64,000 nucleotides of DNA from assembly GCF_000308875.1 (NCBI RefSeq), contig NZ_BAGL01000027.1:1-64000 (forward strand), written 5' to 3'. This DNA is from Nocardia transvalensis NBRC 15921 (GTDB lineage: Bacteria > Actinomycetota > Actinomycetes > Mycobacteriales > Mycobacteriaceae). Both the position numbers and the translations under genes were made by a program. Positions within the stretch are counted from its first letter, which is position 1. Each line of letters starts with the position of its first letter. Positions 18,714-27,599 of this stretch are shown here, piece after piece. Under the pieces are notes generated by a model, which was not told the origin of the DNA, made no database searches, and was given only the letters and a program-made list of their open reading frames with translations.

Positions 18714-20768
18714 TCAGCTCGACTGCACCAGTGTGCGTTTGAGGATCTTGCCGGTGGGGTTGCGGGGGAGGGCGTCGAGGAAGTGCACGTCGCGGGGAAC
18801 GGAGAAGCGGCCCAGGCGATTGCGGATATAGGTGCGGATCATGTCCGGATCCAGACCGGAATCCGGGCGTTTGACGACGAAAGCCGCCAGGCGCTGGCCG
18901 AATTCGCGATCGGGCACGCCGACCACCGCCACCTCGCTCACCTGCGGCAGATGCGACAGCGCCTCCTCGACCGGCCGGGGGAAGACGTTCTCGCCGCCGG
19001 AGATGATCATCTCGTCGTCGCGGCCGGCGACGAACAGCCGCCCGGAGGCATCGAGGTAGCCGACGTCGCCGGTATCGAGCATGCCGTCCGCCTCGCCCGG
19101 CGGCGCGGCATCGGTGTAGCCGTCGAAGAGCATGTGGTTGCCGACGAAGATGCGCCCGGTCGCCCCCACCGGCACCGGCCGCGAATCGGGGCCCAGCACA
19201 GCCACTTTCGTGCCCAGCGGCGGGCGGCCCGCGGTCGTCGGCGAGATGCGCAGGTCGGCCGGGTCGGCGATGGTGGCCCAGGAGACCTCGGTCGACCCGT
19301 AGACGTTGTAGAGGACGTCACCGAACAACTCGGTGAACCGCAGCACCGCCGCACCCGCCAGCGGCGCACCGCAACTGGCGACCACGCGCAGGCTGGAGGT
19401 GTCGTAGCGGGCCCGCACCTCGGCGGGCAGATCCAGGATGCGGTTCACCATGATCGGCACCACGATGAGCGACGTGACCTGCTGCTCGTCGATGATCCGC
19501 AGGCAGTCCTCGGCGTCGAACCGCTCCGTGAGCACCACCGTGGCGCGGATGGGGGTGCTGATCTGCAGGGCCGCCAGCCCCCAGGTGTGGAACAGCGGCG
19601 CCGGGATCAGCATGGTCTCGTTCATGCGCAACGGAATTCGCGACAGCAGCGCCGCGACGGTGCCGAAGCCCTTGGGGTGCGGGCGGCGGGCGCCCTTCGG
19701 CGTGCCGCTGGTGCCCGAGGTGAGCACGATCAGGGTGCCCGTACGCGGCGGCTTGCCGAAACCCCTTCCGCCCACATCGATCAGGTCGTCGACGGTGGCG
19801 CGTCCCGGTTCGGCGAGGTAGTCCGAGGCTGCGTAACGCGGCAGATCCGGGGGCAGGTAGCGGATGAGGTCTTCCAGTTCCGGATCGGCGAATACGGCCG
19901 CGAGTTCATGCTTTTCGGCGATCTCGGCGATCCGCCCGGCCGCGAGCCCGGTATTGAGCAGCACCACGTCCACACCGAGTTTGCCTGCGGCGACCATGAT
20001 CTCGACCATCTCGATGTGATTGCGCGAGAGCAGGCCGATCGCATCGCCGGCGCGGATGTCGAGATCGGCCAGCGCCCCCGCCAGCGCATGCGTCCGCTGA
20101 TGGATCTCGGCGAAGGTGCGCCCGCCGCGATCGTCGATCAGGGCCGTGCGGTGCGGGTCGTAGGCGGCCGCGGCGGCGTAGCCACCGGCCAGCGTGAAAC
20201 CCCATTTCGCCAGGCGGCCGAGCTGTTTCACGCCCTTGTCGAACCTGTAGCTGCGCACGACGCCGGTCGCCAGCATCTGCCGTGCGACATCGACCTGCAA
20301 ACGTCGCGGGGAATCCTCGCCGTTGATCACCATCGACGTGGGCGCGCCGGTCGCGAGATCGGCCAGCCGGTCGAGGGCGGCCACCGTCCAGTCGATCACG
20401 TCCTCGTTCGACAGCGCCGGGATCAGCGGATGTGCCCGCGCCGGTGCGAAATACGTGACATTGACCCGAGTCCGCTCGGCGTCGCCGCGCAGCCGGACCG
20501 ACGCGAAACTGCCCTGCCCGGGACACTGCAACTCCAGCAGCTCGCCCGGCCTGCCGGGCACCAGGCGCACGTCGACGGTGTGGATATCGCCGGCGCCGCC
20601 GCCCAGCCGCATGCGCACCAGCGGTGGCCCGCCGTCGGCGCCGAGGTGCTCGCACGCGCCGATGCCGGGGAACACCCGCGGGTAGGTGTCGGGATCCACG
20701 AGGAGATCCCAGAGCGCTTTGCGGGCGACCGTCAGCTCGGTGGCCGCCTCGACGACATCGGTAACCAA
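18714..20768 (-). CDS. SRPBCC-acyl-CoA synthetase fusion
   Basis: A 684-aa protein with two domains. The first 135 residues look like an SRPBCC/START fold (VVEAATELTVARKALWDLLV, PRVFPG, RVNVTYFAP), usually a hydrophobic-ligand binder. From about residue 165 comes an adenylate-forming enzyme of the FadD type: LTSGTSGTPKG (P-loop), YGSTEVSW, LDTGDVGYLD and the catalytic-lysine end PRNPTGKILKR. It should activate a fatty or aromatic acid as a CoA thioester. TTG 20768 is chosen because a good promoter (TTGACC/TACAAA, 20851-20823) lies inside the longer reading frame that begins at ATG 20858. Confidence 0.8.
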   Translation of the reverse strand: MVTDVVEAATELTVARKALWDLLVDPDTYPRVFPGIGACEHLGADGGPPLVRMRLGGGAGDIHTVDVRLVPGRPGELLELQCPGQGSFASVRLRGDAERTRVNVTYFAPARAHPLIPALSNEDVIDWTVAALDRLADLATGAPTSMVINGEDSPRRLQVDVARQMLATGVVRSYRFDKGVKQLGRLAKWGFTLAGGYAAAAAYDPHRTALIDDRGGRTFAEIHQRTHALAGALADLDIRAGDAIGLLSRNHIEMVEIMVAAGKLGVDVVLLNTGLAAGRIAEIAEKHELAAVFADPELEDLIRYLPPDLPRYAASDYLAEPGRATVDDLIDVGGRGFGKPPRTGTLIVLTSGTSGTPKGARRPHPKGFGTVAALLSRIPLRMNETMLIPAPLFHTWGLAALQISTPIRATVVLTERFDAEDCLRIIDEQQVTSLIVVPIMVNRILDLPAEVRARYDTSSLRVVASCGAPLAGAAVLRFTELFGDVLYNVYGSTEVSWATIADPADLRISPTTAGRPPLGTKVAVLGPDSRPVPVGATGRIFVGNHMLFDGYTDAAPPGEADGMLDTGDVGYLDASGRLFVAGRDDEMIISGGENVFPRPVEEALSHLPQVSEVAVVGVPDREFGQRLAAFVVKRPDSGLDPDMIRTYIRNRLGRFSVPRDVHFLDALPRNPTGKILKRTLVQSS

Positions 20769-20822
20769 CTGCTTGCACTTCTCGTTCGGCCGCCTCGACA
20801 GCTCGGTTCGGCGGATAACGTA

Positions 20823-20851
20823 TTTGTAACGGCAGCCACACGGCAGGTCAA
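20823..20851 (-). promoter_or_regulatory. Sigma-A-type promoter of the acyl-CoA synthetase gene
   Basis: On the minus strand a -35 TTGACC (20851-20846) and a -10 TACAAA (20828-20823) are separated by 17 nt. Transcription would begin near 20816, about 48 nt before the TTG start. The remaining space to 21037 holds no gene. A TACGGT at 20989-20994 may be the -10 of the divergent permease gene. Confidence 0.6.
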
Positions 20852-21037
20852 GAAGCATCAGATTGCAGGCGAATTTTGCGTTAAATTGCCCAATGGTTGC
20901 GTGTAACTTGCCGTAACGGTTTCCGCATGGCGGTGCGGATTGCTTCCTGTTTGCTCGCGTGGGAATGGCGCGGGGTGAGTGGCGGAAGCTACGGTTCCCA
21001 GGGCATTTGTTCCTCCGGGTGAGGTGGAGACATCAGG

Positions 21038-22399
21038 ATGAGTACCGACGTGCAGCCGCGACCACGGGGTCGCCTCGACTCCTACTTCGGAGTCAGCGAA
21101 CTCGGGTCGACGTACCGGCGCGAGATCATGGCCGGCACCGTGACCTTCCTCGCGATGTCGTACGTGCTCGCCGTGAATCCCTCGGTTCTGGGCGACAAGG
21201 GTCAGCTCGGCGCGCTGGGCATTCCCACGCAGGCGGTCTTCACCGCCACGGCCGTCGCCGCCGTCTTCGGCACGCTGGTCATGGGGCTGTGGGCGCGGTA
21301 TCCGGTCGCGCTCGCGCCGGGGATGGGCCTCAACGCGTTCTTCGCCTACTCGGTGGTGCTCGGGATGGGCATCCCGTGGCAGCAGGCGCTGTCGGGGACG
21401 TTCCTGTCGGGCGTGATCTTCTTCGCGCTGGCCGTGACGAAGGTCCGCGAGAAGATCATCGACGCCATCCCGATGCAGATGAAGCTGGCCGTCGGCGCGG
21501 GGATCGGCATGTTCGTGGCGTTCCTCGGGCTGAAGAACGCCGGTGTCGTGGTCGCCAGCGACGCCACGCTCGTGCACCTCGGCGACTTCACCAAGGGCAG
21601 CACCCTGCTGGCGCTGTTCGGGCTGCTGGTGACGGTGGTCTTCATGGTGCTCCGCTGGCACGGCGCGGTGCTGTACGGCATCGTCGCGACCGCGGTCGTC
21701 GGCATCGTGAGCGGGCTGGTGCATCTGCCGGACGCCGTGGTCGCCATGCCGCACGGGCTGAATCAGACCTTCGGGCAGGCGATCATCCATCTGCCGGACG
21801 CGTTCACCGGGCAGATGGTGATCGTCGTGCTCACCATGCTGTTCGTCGACTTCTTCGACGCCTCGGGGACGCTGATCGGGATCGCCAACCAGGCCGGGTT
21901 GCTGGGCCCGGACGGCAAGCTTCCGCGGGCCGCCCAGGCGCTGGCCGCGGATTCGGTCGGCACCACCGCGGGCGCCATCATCGGCACCTCCACGACCACC
22001 GCGTACGTCGAATCGACGGCCGGTGTCAGCGCGGGCGGGCGCACCGGGCTGACCGCGGTGTCCACGGCCGTCTGGTTCCTGATCGCGATGTTCTTCTTCC
22101 CGCTGTTCGCGGTCGTCGCCGACGCGCCCGCGGTGACCGCGCCAGCGCTCGTCGTGGTCGGCGTGCTCATGGCGCGGGCCCTCGGCGAGATCGAGTGGGA
22201 CAAGCTCGAATACGCGATCCCGGCCTTCCTGACCGTGATCATGATGCCGCTGACCTATTCGATCGCCAACGGCATCGCCATGGGCCTGCTGTTCTATCCG
22301 ATCGTCATGGTCGCCCGCCGGCGCGGGCGCGAGGTGCACTGGGTGATGTGGGTGCTCATGGCGGTATTCCTGGGCTACTTCTTCTTCCTCGCGGAATAA
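21038..22399 (+). CDS. NCS2-family purine permease
   Basis: A 453-aa nucleobase:cation symporter-2 transporter of the AzgA/PbuG subgroup, which takes up guanine, hypoxanthine or adenine. The first helix region has AGTVTFLAMSYVLAVNP. The substrate-site motifs GMGLNAFFAY, FVDFFDASGTLIG and GTSTTTAYVESTAGV are intact, and 12-14 transmembrane segments are expected. The ATG is preceded by GGTGGAG. No purine riboswitch core was recognised in the 5' region. The substrate is inferred from subfamily only. Confidence 0.88.
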   Translation: MSTDVQPRPRGRLDSYFGVSELGSTYRREIMAGTVTFLAMSYVLAVNPSVLGDKGQLGALGIPTQAVFTATAVAAVFGTLVMGLWARYPVALAPGMGLNAFFAYSVVLGMGIPWQQALSGTFLSGVIFFALAVTKVREKIIDAIPMQMKLAVGAGIGMFVAFLGLKNAGVVVASDATLVHLGDFTKGSTLLALFGLLVTVVFMVLRWHGAVLYGIVATAVVGIVSGLVHLPDAVVAMPHGLNQTFGQAIIHLPDAFTGQMVIVVLTMLFVDFFDASGTLIGIANQAGLLGPDGKLPRAAQALAADSVGTTAGAIIGTSTTTAYVESTAGVSAGGRTGLTAVSTAVWFLIAMFFFPLFAVVADAPAVTAPALVVVGVLMARALGEIEWDKLEYAIPAFLTVIMMPLTYSIANGIAMGLLFYPIVMVARRRGREVHWVMWVLMAVFLGYFFFLAE

Positions 22400-22493
22400 C
22401 CGTTGAACCGGTTAGGGTTGTCTCCCGTGGTCGAAGCGGACCATGGTCCGATTTGCTTGCGACAACTAATTAGTCCTGGACATGGAGACTCTC

Positions 22494-23042
22494 ATGACCG
22501 CACACACCACTGCCGCCCGCGACCTGGAACAGGGCGCGGGCAGCGTCAGCGCTTCCGATATCGGTCTGTTGATCCTGCGCGTCGTCTTCGGCGGCCTGCT
22601 GTTCGCGCACGGGACCCAGAAACTGTTCGGCTGGTTCGACGGCATGGGCTGGGACGCGACCACCTCGAGCTTCGACCAGATCGGGTACAACCCCGGCAAG
22701 GTCTTCGGCACGCTGGCCGGGCTCTGTGAAGCGACGGGCGGCGCGCTGCTGTTCCTGGGCCTGCTGACCCCGCTCGCCGCGGCCATCGCCCTCGGAACCA
22801 TGATCAACGCGATCAACGCGACGTGGAGCAGCGGATTGTTCGGCAGCCAGCAAGGGCCGGGTTACGAGATCGCTCTGCTGTTCGCCGTGGTCGCGGCGGC
22901 GCTGGCATTCACCGGTCCGGGCCGGTACTCGCTCGACTACGGGCGGCCGTGGGAGCGGCGCGGAGTCACCTGGGGAGTGGCCGCGGTGGTCCTGGCGGTC
23001 GTCGCCGCGGTGATCACGCTGATACTCAAATGGGTGCTGTGA
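22494..23042 (+). CDS. DoxX-family membrane protein
   Basis: A 182-aa four-helix membrane protein with the DoxX pattern: LRVVFGGLLFAHGTQKLFGW at helix 1, then LAGLCEATGGALLFLGLLTP. Family members include quinol oxidase-linked subunits and mycobacterial proteins of the membrane oxidoreductase complex; the function here is undefined. ATG 22494 is chosen because GGAG lies 6 nt upstream; ATG 22482 is possible. It is convergent with dinG across 228 bp. Confidence 0.82.
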   Translation: MTAHTTAARDLEQGAGSVSASDIGLLILRVVFGGLLFAHGTQKLFGWFDGMGWDATTSSFDQIGYNPGKVFGTLAGLCEATGGALLFLGLLTPLAAAIALGTMINAINATWSSGLFGSQQGPGYEIALLFAVVAAALAFTGPGRYSLDYGRPWERRGVTWGVAAVVLAVVAAVITLILKWVL

Positions 23043-23123
23043 GCGAGTGATTCACCGCCCGCGGATCGTGTGCGGGCTCGAGTTCCTGTGCCTTCGCATC
23101 GCGTGCGGGGCTGAAAGTTTGGT

Positions 23124-23158
23124 GCCCCCGCACCGCGTGCAGGGCTTGGCGCGGGGGC
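23124..23158. terminator. Possible terminator between doxX-like gene and dinG
   Basis: GCCCCCGC (23124-23131) and GCGGGGGC (23151-23158) can pair around a 19-nt loop in the 228-bp convergent gap. Three loose copies of a CGTGCGGGG-like string occur in the same gap. There is no T-run, so this is a weak call. Confidence 0.35.
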
Positions 23159-23270
23159 GTCAGATGCTTCCGATGTGGGAATTGGGGTACATCGGCGCAT
23201 CGCCGACCAATTTACTTCCGCTTAGAAGTTTGTCCAGGCGTGTGTGACCTTCTTCGCATAACGATTAGGT

Positions 23271-25331
23271 TTAGCCGCCGGTCGGCGCGGGTGCCGTGCC
23301 GGTGAGGCGGTGCAGGGCCTTGGTCACGACCTCCGGATCGGAGGTCTCCCAGTAGGGCGGGAGCGAGGCGCGCAGGTAGGCGCCGTAGCGCGCGGTGACC
23401 AGGCGCGGGTCCAGGATCGCGACCACACCGCGGTCCTCGGTGCTGCGCAGCAGCCGGCCGGTGCCCTGGGCCAGCAGCAGCGCCGCGTGATTGGCGGCGA
23501 TGGCCATGAAACCGTTGCCGCCCCGCGACTCCACCGCTCGCTGCCGGGCGACCAGCAGCGGATCGTCCGGGCGCGGGAACGGGATGCGATCGAGGATCAC
23601 CAGGCTCAGCGACGGGCCGGGCACGTCGACGCCCTGCCACAGCGACAGCGTGCCGAACAGCGAGGTCTCCTGGTCCTCGGCGAAGCGGCGGACCAGGGCC
23701 CCGGTCGCGTCGTCGCCCTGGCACAGCACCGGGGTGTCCAGGCGTTCGCGCAGGATCTCGGTGGCGGCCTTGGCCGCGCGCATCGAGGAGAACAGGCCCA
23801 GGGTGCGCCCACCCGCGGCGCGGATGAGCCGCTCGATCTCGTCGAGGTAGGCCGTGACCAGCCCGTCGCGACCCGGTGGCGGCAGATGCCGGGCGACGTA
23901 GAGGATGCCCGACTTGGCGTGGTCGAACGGGGAGCCGACATCGAGCGAATTCCAGCGCACCGCAGCGGTATCCGAGGGCGCCTCGGCCCCGTTGGCCAGC
24001 GCGGCGTCGACCTTGGCGCCCGACTGTGGCGGCAGGCCCCAGGTGACGGCGAGCCCGTCGAACGAGCCGCCCACCTGGAGCGTGGCCGAGGCCAGGATGA
24101 CCGTGGCCGTGCCGAACAGGCGGCTGCGCAGCAACCCGCCCACCGACAGCGGCGCCATGTGCAGGCTGCGGCGGGCGACGCCGCGCACCTCGTCGGCGGA
24201 CAGCCAGATGACGTCGCGCCGGGCCGCCGGATCGGACTCCTCGAAGGTGGTCAGCGCGCGCACGGCCGAATCGTGGATCTCCTCGACCGCGGCCACGGCC
24301 TGATTGCGTAACGCGGCCCCCTCCGGATCGCCTTGCGGTGCGGAGGAACCCGGCGGTGCGAGCGCGGTGCGACAGTTCCACGCGGAGTCGCGAATCAGCG
24401 CCAGCACGCCCGAGACGCCCCCGGGCAGTTCGTCCCAGCGGCCCGGCGGCAGCTCCTCGAGCAGGTCGTGCCAGGCCTCGGCGGCGCCCTCCAGCCGGTC
24501 GACCTCCTTCTCGTCGACGAGTTTGGCGCAGCGCTTGGCGGCGGCGGAGATGGCGGCGGTGGACAGTTCGGCGGTGGCCACGCCGGTGACGCGGTCGACC
24601 AGCTCGTGCGCCTCGTCGATGACGACCACGTCGTGTTCGGGCAGGACCTGGATGCCGCTGATGGCATCGATGGCCAGCAGGGCGTGGTTGGTCACCACCA
24701 CGTCGGCCTGGCCGGATTCGCTGCGCGCCCGCTCGGCGAAGCAGTCGGTGCCGAAGGGGCAGCGGGACTTGCCCAGGCACTCTCGTGCCGAGACGCTGAC
24801 CTGCCGCCACGCCCGATCGGTGACGCCCGGGGTGAGTTCGTCGCGGTCGCCGGTCTCGGTGTCGGAGGCCCACTCGTTGAGCCGCTGCACCTCGCGGCCC
24901 AGGCGGGAGACGGCGAACGCGTCGAACAGCTCGGCATCGGCCGGCTCGTCCGGGATCACGCTGTTGATCTTGTTGAGGCACAGATAGTTGTTGCGGCCCT
25001 TGAGGATCGCGAACTTCGCCTGGCGGCCCAGCGGCTTCTGCAATGCCTCGGACAACCGCGGCAGATCACGATCCACGAGCTGGCGCTGCAACGCGATGGT
25101 CGCCGTCGACACCACCACGGTGCGGCCGGTCTGGATGGCGTGGCGCAGGCTGGGCACGAGGTAGGCCAGCGACTTGCCGGTGCCGGTGCCGGCCTGGACC
25201 GCGAGGTGCTCCTTGGTGTCGATGGAGTGCGCGACCGCGGCCGCCATGGTCTGCTGGCCCTTGCGCGCCGTACCGCCGAGCGCATCGACGGCGGTCGCGA
25301 GCAAGGTCGGGACGGGCGGCAGTTCGGGCAC
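23271..25331 (-). CDS. dinG: DinG-family ATP-dependent DNA helicase
   Basis: A 686-aa superfamily 2, XPD-like 5'-3' helicase. Walker A is AGTGTGKS (about residue 47). Four cysteines that could ligate a 4Fe-4S cluster lie in NNYLCLNK and ECLGKSRCPFGTDCF (about 115-200). The DEAH box is VVIDEAHEL, and the C-terminal helicase half has LFGTLSLWQGVDVPG and QGTGRLLRS. It would unwind damaged or R-loop-containing DNA. GTG 25331 has TAATCT (25343-25338) 6 nt upstream, a leaderless start. The M. tuberculosis counterpart is Rv1329c, in the same order relative to glgP and pncB. Confidence 0.93.
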   Translation of the reverse strand: MPELPPVPTLLATAVDALGGTARKGQQTMAAAVAHSIDTKEHLAVQAGTGTGKSLAYLVPSLRHAIQTGRTVVVSTATIALQRQLVDRDLPRLSEALQKPLGRQAKFAILKGRNNYLCLNKINSVIPDEPADAELFDAFAVSRLGREVQRLNEWASDTETGDRDELTPGVTDRAWRQVSVSARECLGKSRCPFGTDCFAERARSESGQADVVVTNHALLAIDAISGIQVLPEHDVVVIDEAHELVDRVTGVATAELSTAAISAAAKRCAKLVDEKEVDRLEGAAEAWHDLLEELPPGRWDELPGGVSGVLALIRDSAWNCRTALAPPGSSAPQGDPEGAALRNQAVAAVEEIHDSAVRALTTFEESDPAARRDVIWLSADEVRGVARRSLHMAPLSVGGLLRSRLFGTATVILASATLQVGGSFDGLAVTWGLPPQSGAKVDAALANGAEAPSDTAAVRWNSLDVGSPFDHAKSGILYVARHLPPPGRDGLVTAYLDEIERLIRAAGGRTLGLFSSMRAAKAATEILRERLDTPVLCQGDDATGALVRRFAEDQETSLFGTLSLWQGVDVPGPSLSLVILDRIPFPRPDDPLLVARQRAVESRGGNGFMAIAANHAALLLAQGTGRLLRSTEDRGVVAILDPRLVTARYGAYLRASLPPYWETSDPEVVTKALHRLTGTAPAPTGG

Positions 25332-25426
25332 CCAGGCAGATTACTGCGCCGGTCCGACAGAGACACAGGCGCTCGCCGGGGCGAGGGTACGGTGTCGGCA
25401 TCGAACCCGGCGAAAGGGAGTATCCG

Positions 25427-26287
25427 ATGCGGCCGTCGCGCACCGAGTGGATCGCCGGGGGAGCGTATGTCGAGGTGGACGGTCACCGGCTGTTCCACCG
25501 GCAGGACGGGCCGGAGGACGGCCGCCCGGTGACGCTGCTGCACGGCTATCCGACCTCCTCGCACGATTGGGCGCCGGTCCTGCCCGCCCTGGTCGAATCG
25601 GGTTGCCGGGTAACGACTCTCGACTTCCTCGGATTCGGCGCCAGCGCCAAGCCGCGCGGGCACGACTACCGGCTCACCGAACAGGCCACCCTGGTCGAAC
25701 AGGTGTGGAGTCATCTGGGAATCGGTGAAACCGCCCTTGTCGCACACGATTACGGGGTCAGCGTCGCGCAGGAGCTGCTGGCCCGCGATCCGGACCGCAT
25801 CACGCGGATGGCCTGGCTGAACGGCGGCCTCTACGTGGATCTGTACCGTCCCATGGCGATTCAGCGGCTCCTGCACACTCAGCTGGGCAGGTTGCTCGGG
25901 CCGTTGATGTCCGAGACGACCTATCGGGCCTCGCTGCGCCGCGTCCTCGGCCGCCCGATCGCCGACGCGGATCTGCACGAGATGTGGCTGGCCACCTCGA
26001 GCGGCGGGGGTAAGCACGCGCAGTGGTACCTCAATCGCTATCACGACGAACGCCGCACCCACGCCGACCGCTGGCAGCGCTCGCTCGAGTCCTATCCCGG
26101 CCCGGCGTTGTTCGTCTGGGGTCCGGCCGATCCGATCAGCGGCGGGCATCTGCTGCCGCGGCTGCGTGAACGGTTCCCGGAGGCGACGTTCGTCGTCCTC
26201 GACGAGGATCCGGCGACCGGCCACTACCCCCAGGTCGAGAATCCGGAGCCGGTCGCGGCGGCGCTGTCGGAGTTCCTGGCCTCGTAG
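25427..26287 (+). CDS. Alpha/beta hydrolase with Asp nucleophile (haloalkane dehalogenase/epoxide hydrolase type)
   Basis: A 286-aa alpha/beta hydrolase. The oxyanion segment is LLHGYPTSSHDW. The nucleophile elbow is AHDYGVSV with Asp108 instead of Ser, as in haloalkane dehalogenases and epoxide hydrolases. The acid is in WGPADPIS and the base His in ATGHYPQVE. AAGGGAG lies 6 nt upstream of the ATG. It is divergent from dinG. The substrate is unknown; an Asp nucleophile implies an ester intermediate and C-halogen or epoxide chemistry. Confidence 0.82.
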   Translation: MRPSRTEWIAGGAYVEVDGHRLFHRQDGPEDGRPVTLLHGYPTSSHDWAPVLPALVESGCRVTTLDFLGFGASAKPRGHDYRLTEQATLVEQVWSHLGIGETALVAHDYGVSVAQELLARDPDRITRMAWLNGGLYVDLYRPMAIQRLLHTQLGRLLGPLMSETTYRASLRRVLGRPIADADLHEMWLATSSGGGKHAQWYLNRYHDERRTHADRWQRSLESYPGPALFVWGPADPISGGHLLPRLRERFPEATFVVLDEDPATGHYPQVENPEPVAAALSEFLAS

Positions 26288-26346
26288 GCCGCGGGCCTAG
26301 CTGGAGCTGGGCAATCGCCCTGTTCAGGGCCGATTTCCAGAAAGAC

Positions 26347-26406
26347 TTGGAACGGAATGATCTGTTCTGTTAGGCTGATGTCAGAACAGAACGAAGCACT
26401 CCGTTC
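26347..26406 (+). promoter_or_regulatory. Promoter with nested palindromic operators
   Basis: A -35 TTGGAA (26347-26352) and -10 TAGGCT (26371-26376), 18 nt apart, are embedded in two nested inverted repeats. The outer pair is GAACGGA (26350-26356) with TCCGTTC (26400-26406); the inner pair is CTGTTCTG (26362-26369) with CAGAACAG (26382-26389). A repressor there would cover the promoter of the epoxide hydrolase gene at 26427. Confidence 0.6.
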
Positions 26407-26426
26407 TGGATAGTGAGGAGAAACCC

Positions 26427-27548
26427 ATGACCGCCGACATCCGCCCCTTCCGCATCGAGGTCCCGCAGGCCGAGCTGGACGATCTGGCCTACCGCCTGGC
26501 GCACGCCCGGTTCGCCGACGAACTCCCCGCCGAGCGGTTCGCGGGCAAGGTCGACCTCGGGATCCCGGTGCCTCCGGGCTGGGAGTACGGCGTGCCGGGC
26601 TCGTTCGTGCGGCCCTTGGTGGAGCAGTGGCGCGACGAATTCGATTGGCGCGCAGTCGAGGAGAAGCTGAACGCCCACCCGCACTTCATCACCGAGATCG
26701 ACGGGCAGACCATCCATTTCGTGCACGTGCGGTCGGCGAATCCGGAAGCCACCCCCCTGCTGCTGGCGCACGGCTGGCCGAGTTCGTTCGTCGAGTTCCT
26801 GGGTCTGATCGACCGGCTCACAGACGAGTTCCACCTGGTCATCCCGTCCTACCCCGGCTTCGCGTTCTCCGGCCCGACCGGCGACGTCGGCTGGGCGCGG
26901 GAGCGGATGGCGGCGGCCTACGTCGAGCTGATGCGGCGCCTGGGTTACGAACGCTACGGCGTGCACGGTAACGACGGCGGCGCGATCGTCGTGCCGGAGA
27001 TGGGCCGGCTGGCGCCGGAGAACGTGATCGGCGTGCACGTCAACCAGATCTTCTCGTTCCCCAAGGGCGAGCCGGGCGAGCTGGACGGCCTGAGCGAACA
27101 GGAACTGATGGGCGTGCAGTTCGGCCAGAAGTTCCTGGAGCACTCCATCCACGACTCCGCGCAGCGGGCGCAGCCGCAGACCCTGGCGCACGGCCTCGCG
27201 GACTCACCGGTCGGCCAGCTCGCCTGGAGCGGTCAGCTGCTGGGCACCCTGGATCCCGACGACATCCTCACCAATGTCGCGATCTACTGGTTCACCAACA
27301 CCTCGGCCTCCTCGGCCCGCTTCTACTTCGAGGACGGCCACGGCGAACACGCCCCGGAACCGACCACGGTCCCGATGGGCCTGTCATCCTTCGGCTACGA
27401 CTTCCGGGCGCCGCGCAAATTCGCCGAGCGCGACCACTCGAACATCGTGCAGTGGAACGAATACGCCGAGGGCGGCCACTGGGCGGCCTACGAGGTCCCC
27501 GAAATCCTCGCCGAGGATATCCGCGGCTTCTTCGCCAAGCTGGTGTAG
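26427..27548 (+). CDS. Epoxide hydrolase (EHN-type)
   Basis: A 373-aa microsomal-type epoxide hydrolase. An N-terminal EHN lid segment (about 1-105, FRIEVPQAELDDLAYRL and WEYGVP) precedes the alpha/beta core, with HGWPSSF as oxyanion loop, nucleophile Asp183 in GNDGGAIV and the base in EGGHWAAYE. Tyr residues of the cap would activate the epoxide. GAGGAG is well placed before the ATG. The gene stands alone behind a promoter with nested palindromes, so induction by a TetR- or MarR-type regulator is likely. The regulator is not adjacent. Confidence 0.9.
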   Translation: MTADIRPFRIEVPQAELDDLAYRLAHARFADELPAERFAGKVDLGIPVPPGWEYGVPGSFVRPLVEQWRDEFDWRAVEEKLNAHPHFITEIDGQTIHFVHVRSANPEATPLLLAHGWPSSFVEFLGLIDRLTDEFHLVIPSYPGFAFSGPTGDVGWARERMAAAYVELMRRLGYERYGVHGNDGGAIVVPEMGRLAPENVIGVHVNQIFSFPKGEPGELDGLSEQELMGVQFGQKFLEHSIHDSAQRAQPQTLAHGLADSPVGQLAWSGQLLGTLDPDDILTNVAIYWFTNTSASSARFYFEDGHGEHAPEPTTVPMGLSSFGYDFRAPRKFAERDHSNIVQWNEYAEGGHWAAYEVPEILAEDIRGFFAKLV

Positions 27549-27558
27549 GCGCGGGATC

Positions 27559-27598
27559 GCCTCGGGCCCCGGTCGATTCGTCGGCCGGGGCCCGAGGC
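27559..27598. terminator. Bidirectional terminator
   Basis: A perfect 14-bp GC-rich stem (27559-27572 with 27585-27598) with a 12-nt loop lies between the convergent epoxide hydrolase and pncA genes. Confidence 0.85.
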
Positions 27599-27599
27599 G

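Noticed and set aside
20769..20858. Extended N-terminus of the acyl-CoA synthetase from ATG 20858
   Set aside because: The extension contains a well-formed -35/-10 promoter, and its translation does not look like protein sequence of this family.
20898..20920. Second KstR-like motif (TGTAACTTGCCGTAACGG)
   Set aside because: It resembles the 63304 site by eye but breaks the GTT half of the TnnAACnnGTTnnA consensus.
20859..21037. Purine riboswitch before the NCS2 permease
   Set aside because: No conserved purine-riboswitch core was found; the leader appears short.
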